From CAYMLL01 sp964390645 (lineage in GTDB: Bacteria; Planctomycetota; UBA8108): a stretch of 9,504 nucleotides of DNA. The notes under the pieces were generated by a model. It had not been told where the DNA came from. It worked only from the letters and a program-made list of their open reading frames with translations, and did not search any database. Position 1 is the stretch's first letter. Each line of letters starts with the position of its first letter. The position numbers and the translations under genes were made by a program. Positions 5,977-9,504 of this stretch are shown here, piece by piece. Location of the stretch: assembly GCA_964390645.1 (NCBI GenBank), contig CAYMLL010000293.1:1-9504 (forward strand), given 5' to 3'.

Positions 5977-7800
5977 ATGCTGCGTATCTTCGCTGCCCGC
6001 GCTACGATTCCACTCCTGGTGACGGTCTCGTGCTCTTTCCCCCTGCGCGCGGAAGGTCCCTCCCTGGGCAGCTACGTCCCGGCCAACGTGCACATGTACA
6101 GTGCCAGAAAGAGCACCCCGGCAGTCGATCGCCTGACACGGCCCTTCGAGAACGCAGTCGGCAAGCTGATCGAGTCCGGCATCTTCGCGGACCTCTTCGA
6201 GCTCGCGACCGCCGAGCTCGCAGAGGGCGAGCGCGACGAGATCCGCGCCGTCATCGGTCAGGTCACGGATCTGCTCGGGAAGGCTGACTGGAAAGCCCTG
6301 ACGAAGCGCGAGGTAGCGGTCGGGTTCCAGCTTGCGTCGCTGTTCCCCGAGTACCTCGTGCTCTTCCGTGTCCCCGAGGCTCACGCGGCGGACCATCAGG
6401 ACGAGCTGCACGGGATCCTCGAGGGCGTTGCCGGCTTCGCTCCGGACTTCCTCGACGTCTCCAGGCACGAGAAGCAGGGCGCGAAGATCTCGACCCTGCG
6501 TGGCGATGGCGTGCCGATCTCGTTGACGGCGGCCTCGAAGAAGGACGTCGTCGTGCTGGTGCTCTCGGCGTCGGATACGCTTCTTGACGACACCTTCGCG
6601 CTCGTCGACGGCACGGACAACGTCGACGCGATCGTCGACGACCCGCGGTTTATCGCGTCGCAGGAAGGAATGCCGGGAGAGCCTCACGGCCACTTCTACT
6701 TCAATTTCGACGCTTACGTCGGCGTCATCAGCGGGCTCGTGCAGCTCGCCGCCTCGCAAGGCGGTGACAGTCCGCAGATCAACGCGGTCCTTGCCGTCGT
6801 CAAGACGATCTTCGAGGAGATCCGCAAGCTGGAGACGGTCGGCCTCTCTGAACGCGCCGAAGGAGATCTCAGTGTCGTGGACAGTCGCGTCGTCTTCAGT
6901 CAGGACGGCAAGTCCGGGTTCATCGAGAAGCTGATTGCGGCGCAGGAGCCGATCACGGCGGACTTCGTCCGAGTCGTACCCAGGGACGCGACGGGCTTTT
7001 GGATGACATCGGGCGTGAACCCCCTCACTGTCTACGACACGATCATCAGCGGGGTCCGCCGGCTCGGAGGGGAGGAGGGCGAGCAGTTGCTCGCCGTCTG
7101 GAAGGCCGTCCAGGAGCAGAGCGATTTCCTTCTGCGCGACTTGCTGTCGTGGATCGACGGCGGTATGGGTGTCGTCACGCTGCCGTCGACGTCGGGAGGC
7201 AGCGGCGAAGCCGTCGTCTACTTCCGGGTCACCGACGGGAGCAAGGCGAAGATCTTCCTGGAGGCCGTCTGGTCGTCAACTGTCGAATACGTTCGCGGTA
7301 GGGAACAGAACATCGACAGGGTCAAGGTCGAGGGTTTGCCCGACTTCGAGGAGATCCACGTCGACGCGATGCCATGGTTTCGTCCGGTTGTCGGCTTCCC
7401 GGAGGGTGTGGTGGTGATCGCGAGCTCCGCCGAGGCCGCGAAGCGCGTCGGCGCGGCGGTGACGGGCCGGGCTCCGAACATTTCCGAGAACCCGCGATTC
7501 CAGGCGCTCGGGATGCCCGATGGATCCTTCACGGAGATCTTCTACTCCGACGTCGAGAGATCCCTCGCAGATCTCGCCGACCTCCTCGGCAGCGCCGGCT
7601 TCTTCCTCAGCCTCGTGCCAGAGGAGAGGGACACCCGGCCGGTGATCAAGACCGGACACATCCTCACGAAGCTCGCCGCCTTCCTGCGCGACGTCGACAT
7701 CGCGGTCGACTACGGAAGCTGGTCGTCCTACGATGCCGGGAAGCGCCGCTTGGAGACGACACAGGCGACGAAACTGCGTGTTCCGGCCGCTCAACCCTAG
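5977..7800 (+). CDS. Exported protein of unknown function with two tandem domain copies (DUF3352-like)
   Basis: The 607-residue product has a signal peptide at about 1-25 (MLRIFAARATIPLLVTVSC..., cleavage near LRA/EG) and no later membrane segment, so it should be periplasmic or secreted. I recognise no catalytic motif. The sequence falls into two divergent copies of one unit, about 33-315 and 334-600. Each runs in the same order: a VPxxx start (VPANVHMY / VPRDATGFW), an AVGFQL or GMGVVTLP strand, an LVLFRV or VVYFRV strand and a VVVLVLSAS or GVVVIASSA strand. Then come DDPRF (221-225) or ENPRF (504-508), and an HFYFNFDAYVGV or TEIFYSDVERSL strand leading into a helix. The style resembles DUF3352-type exported proteins, but that assignment is from general appearance. 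It is divergent from the di-haem gene and is followed by a long gap, so it is probably transcribed alone. Confidence 0.88.
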   Translation: MLRIFAARATIPLLVTVSCSFPLRAEGPSLGSYVPANVHMYSARKSTPAVDRLTRPFENAVGKLIESGIFADLFELATAELAEGERDEIRAVIGQVTDLLGKADWKALTKREVAVGFQLASLFPEYLVLFRVPEAHAADHQDELHGILEGVAGFAPDFLDVSRHEKQGAKISTLRGDGVPISLTAASKKDVVVLVLSASDTLLDDTFALVDGTDNVDAIVDDPRFIASQEGMPGEPHGHFYFNFDAYVGVISGLVQLAASQGGDSPQINAVLAVVKTIFEEIRKLETVGLSERAEGDLSVVDSRVVFSQDGKSGFIEKLIAAQEPITADFVRVVPRDATGFWMTSGVNPLTVYDTIISGVRRLGGEEGEQLLAVWKAVQEQSDFLLRDLLSWIDGGMGVVTLPSTSGGSGEAVVYFRVTDGSKAKIFLEAVWSSTVEYVRGREQNIDRVKVEGLPDFEEIHVDAMPWFRPVVGFPEGVVVIASSAEAAKRVGAAVTGRAPNISENPRFQALGMPDGSFTEIFYSDVERSLADLADLLGSAGFFLSLVPEERDTRPVIKTGHILTKLAAFLRDVDIAVDYGSWSSYDAGKRRLETTQATKLRVPAAQP

Positions 7801-8200
7801 CCCGCCACAGCCCTCCGCCGGGAGCTTCTGATCGCTCCCCCGGGCCCGCGGATTCGGGTCTCCGCACCTCCGAAGATGCAGGAGGCGCCGCGACGTCGAG
7901 GTTGACGGCAGGCAGAGCCGGCCCGTCGCCTGCGACGTCGTGGCCCTGCTTGTCGCCGGCGTCTCCCTGCTCCTCGTGTCGGCACGATCCCACGGTTTCT
8001 GGCAAGTTGAGAGACTGACGGCCCGCGGTTCCTTCCACTCTGAACGAGGGGCCGAGGAGCGTGCGCTCGCCGGACTTGACGAGCAAGGGCGCCCCCGACC
8101 CACGGCCTTGCCGCCCGGCTGCAGGGCCGCAGCTGAACGGATCCGAACGAGTCGAGCCCGAGCCGGCCGCGCACCGTGATCCGTCGAGAAAATTTCCGAA
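7801..8200. other. Intergenic stretch without a convincing gene
   Basis: No reading frame here has a ribosome binding site, a recognisable domain or normal protein composition. On the plus strand a GTG-started frame (7940-8179, 79 codons) opens with a hydrophobic stretch, VALLVAGVSLLLVSA. It has no Shine-Dalgarno and ends in Arg/Ala-rich sequence. Minus-strand frames read as Arg/Pro/Ser-rich shadow sequence. The region may be a decayed gene remnant or plain spacer. The only structure I see is the hairpin at 7820-7839. Confidence 0.5.
7820..7839 (+). terminator. GC-rich hairpin after the 607-residue protein gene
   Basis: GGGAGC (7820-7825) and GCTCCC (7834-7839) form a perfect 6-bp stem with an 8-nt loop, starting 19 nt after the stop codon. 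A C-rich run, not a T-run, follows. It is placed as a terminator would be but is not a canonical intrinsic terminator. Confidence 0.4.
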
Positions 8201-8204
8201 ACGC

Positions 8205-8225
8205 TATAAATTGCGGATACGCAAT
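8205..8225 (+). promoter_or_regulatory. AT-rich -10 element with adjoining perfect inverted repeat (operator candidate)
   Basis: The only AT-rich island in the 485-bp gap (around 8187-8226) contains TATAAA at 8205-8210, a good -10 box. A weak TCGAGA at 8184-8189 is the best -35, with a short 15-nt spacing. The perfect inverted repeat ATTGCG-gata-CGCAAT (8210-8225) starts on the last base of the -10 and would cover the transcription start. That is a classic place for a repressor operator. The leader to the ATG at 8286 would be about 70 nt. Confidence 0.45.
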
Positions 8226-8285
8226 GAACCGTAGGATTCGTTCCGGTCGCCGCCTGACACACCCGATCATCAGAGGAGAGCAGTC

Positions 8286-9212
8286 ATGTATCGGTCTCGT
8301 TGTCTCATGATTCTCGGTCTGGTCACGTCGCTCGCCGGACGTGCTCACGCGGACGCGTGCGCGAGTATCCCGGCGGAAGCGACCGACGACGGCAGCTGCC
8401 GGCCCGGCTGGATGGGCGACGGCGAGCTTCGCAAGGGCGGAGACTACGCGCAGGATCCGTCGTATCGCTGCACCGTCGACGTCGCCTTCTCGGATCCTCG
8501 CGAACTCGACACGCAGCTTCTGGTGATCTTCGACGACCGGGAGATCAATTGCGGCTGCGGCACCGTCGTGGAGAGCTTCGAGTTCACGCGCAAGCTCATC
8601 GACTCGAGCCACTGGGAAGAGAGCGACACGACGGAGTGGGGTGGGAGGATCACGGCGAGGGTTCTGGCGGGCATCAACTCCCTGCTCCTGGGGATCGAGA
8701 CCGAGACTGCCTGCGCCGCACATTTCCGGGTCACCCGGCAGAACTTGCGCGGAGGCTCCGACGAGGAGATCCAGCAGCTGGCCTTCTCGAAGAAGTTCGA
8801 GCTTCGCTCGTGCACGGCGGCGACCTACCTGAAGGTCGTGAGCAAGCGCCGTCGGGCCGAGGACGTGGACCTGCGTGCGACCTGGACCGCGAGTCAGCTC
8901 TGTGACCGCGGCGGGGGAACCACCGTACGCGTCACCTTCGGAGGCTCGGATCTCTGCGAACGATGCGGATCGATGTCCGCTCTCGGATATCAGATCTTCG
9001 ATGGCATGTACAGCGGCCGCAAGCAGGGTTTTCAGCCACGCATCGTGCGATGTGTGGAGTGCGAGAAGGCAACGTTTTGCGCCCTCGCTCCCGCGGAGCT
9101 CGGCAGCTGTCCGGACGGTAGTCGTTGTGTGGACTTCAACGAGCCGGGCCGTGGCGAGGAGCGAGAGTCCGCGGAGCGTGTCGGGGGCCTCGGCCCGAGG
9201 GGGGGACGATGA
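8286..9212 (+). CDS. Cysteine-rich exported protein of unknown function
   Basis: The 308-residue product has a signal peptide of about 22 residues (MYRSRCLMILGLVTSLAGRAHA, cleavage at AHA/DA) and no further membrane segment. The mature part holds 15 cysteines. They include a CGC motif (89-91) and two CxxC pairs, CERC (224-227) and CVEC (256-259), followed by C265, C275 and C281. In an exported protein these probably make disulfides, but a metal site built from the two CxxC pairs is possible. The last 25 residues are Glu/Arg/Gly-rich and look disordered. I do not recognise the family. The start is set by GAGGAG (8273-8278), 7 nt before the ATG, and by the signal peptide. The stop codon overlaps the next gene's start (ATGA at 9209-9212), so the two are translationally coupled and probably work together. 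Confidence 0.86.
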   Translation: MYRSRCLMILGLVTSLAGRAHADACASIPAEATDDGSCRPGWMGDGELRKGGDYAQDPSYRCTVDVAFSDPRELDTQLLVIFDDREINCGCGTVVESFEFTRKLIDSSHWEESDTTEWGGRITARVLAGINSLLLGIETETACAAHFRVTRQNLRGGSDEEIQQLAFSKKFELRSCTAATYLKVVSKRRRAEDVDLRATWTASQLCDRGGGTTVRVTFGGSDLCERCGSMSALGYQIFDGMYSGRKQGFQPRIVRCVECEKATFCALAPAELGSCPDGSRCVDFNEPGRGEERESAERVGGLGPRGGR

Positions 9213-9504
9213 GGCGCTGGAGAACGGACATCCTCGTCCTGGGTCTCTGGGCACTCGCGCTGAGCCGACTCCTGCATGGGCAGCCTGACCCCGTTGTCGA
9301 GGAGTACCTCGACCTCAAGAGGACCGACGCAACGGCCGCATCGATCGAGGAGCGCCTCGGTCGGATCGCCGGGTTCGAGTCCCTGCTACGACAAAACGCG
9401 GGCCACCGAGACTACGCTTCCATGATGTTCTGGCTCGGACAGAGCTACAGCACGCTCGGCGATCCCGGAACGGCGGTTGCGCTCTTTGACGAGCTGCGAC
9501 ACCT
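9209..9504 (+). CDS. Exported TPR-type protein, partial (continues beyond window)
   Basis: The first 98 codons are present. The ATG at 9209 overlaps the preceding stop by four bases, and GAGGGGGG lies just upstream. The N-terminus MRRWRTDILVLGLWALALSR has Arg residues followed by a hydrophobic core, so it is a signal peptide or membrane anchor with an uncertain cleavage site near LHG/QP. Residues 28-65 look helical. Residues 69-95 (DYASMMFWLGQSYSTLG..AVALFDEL) fit a tetratricopeptide repeat, with its large, Leu/Gly, Tyr, Gly, Ala and Phe positions. TPR proteins act as scaffolds for protein-protein contacts. The coupling suggests that the Cys-rich protein before it could be a partner. More repeats probably follow outside the window. 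Confidence 0.75.
   Translation, partial: MRRWRTDILVLGLWALALSRLLHGQPDPVVEEYLDLKRTDATAASIEERLGRIAGFESLLRQNAGHRDYASMMFWLGQSYSTLGDPGTAVALFDELRH

Noticed and set aside
7940..8179. Possible small membrane protein on the plus strand starting with GTG (VALLVAGVSLLLVSA...)
   Set aside because: The hydrophobic start is suggestive, but there is no Shine-Dalgarno, and the rest drifts into Arg/Ala-rich sequence typical of non-coding GC-rich DNA.
7797..9254. 485-codon open frame on the minus strand opposite the Cys-rich protein gene
   Set aside because: There is no ribosome binding site or domain, and the product is Arg-rich. The plus-strand gene has a signal peptide, a Shine-Dalgarno and a coupled neighbour.

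Overview
The window is GC-rich, densely coded bacterial DNA with seven genes: five complete and two cut by the window edges. It looks like a chromosomal stretch from an uncultured environmental bacterium, most likely Planctomycetota or a similar phylum. The best pointer is the C-terminus of the lysyl-oxidase-like protein. It has DCNGN-type calcium repeats, then paired dockerin-like RGDANSDG repeats and a Cys-containing C(G)xDP...C tail, a layout I associate with secreted Planctomycetota proteins. The phylum is an inference. I see no tRNA, rRNA, CRISPR array, transposase, integrase or phage gene.

Left part (1-1723): two divergent cytoplasmic metabolic genes share a 98-bp promoter region. A short-chain dehydrogenase of the HSDL2-like type runs off the left edge (minus strand). 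A complete aldose 1-epimerase (galM) is on the plus strand.

Middle (1726-5976): two exported proteins lie on the minus strand. The first in transcription order is a beta-propeller fused to a MauG/cytochrome-c-peroxidase-like di-haem domain with two CxxCH motifs. After a 221-bp gap comes a 642-residue secreted lysyl oxidase family protein. It keeps the copper histidines and the Lys and Tyr expected to form lysine tyrosylquinone, followed by PPC, Ig-like and calcium-binding modules. The gap holds a strong hairpin and a separate TTGACA promoter, so the two genes may be transcribed separately. A di-haem MauG-like protein beside a quinone-cofactor enzyme is the most thought-provoking arrangement here.

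Right part (5977-9504): three plus-strand genes for exported proteins of unknown function. The first is a 607-residue protein built from two divergent copies of one domain (DUF3352-like in style). It is followed by 485 bp without a convincing gene, ending in an AT-rich promoter and a perfect 6-bp inverted repeat. Then comes a 308-residue Cys-rich exported protein whose stop overlaps the start of a TPR-type protein (ATGA overlap) that continues beyond the window. Five of the seven products carry export signals, so the window is mainly about the cell envelope or extracellular space.
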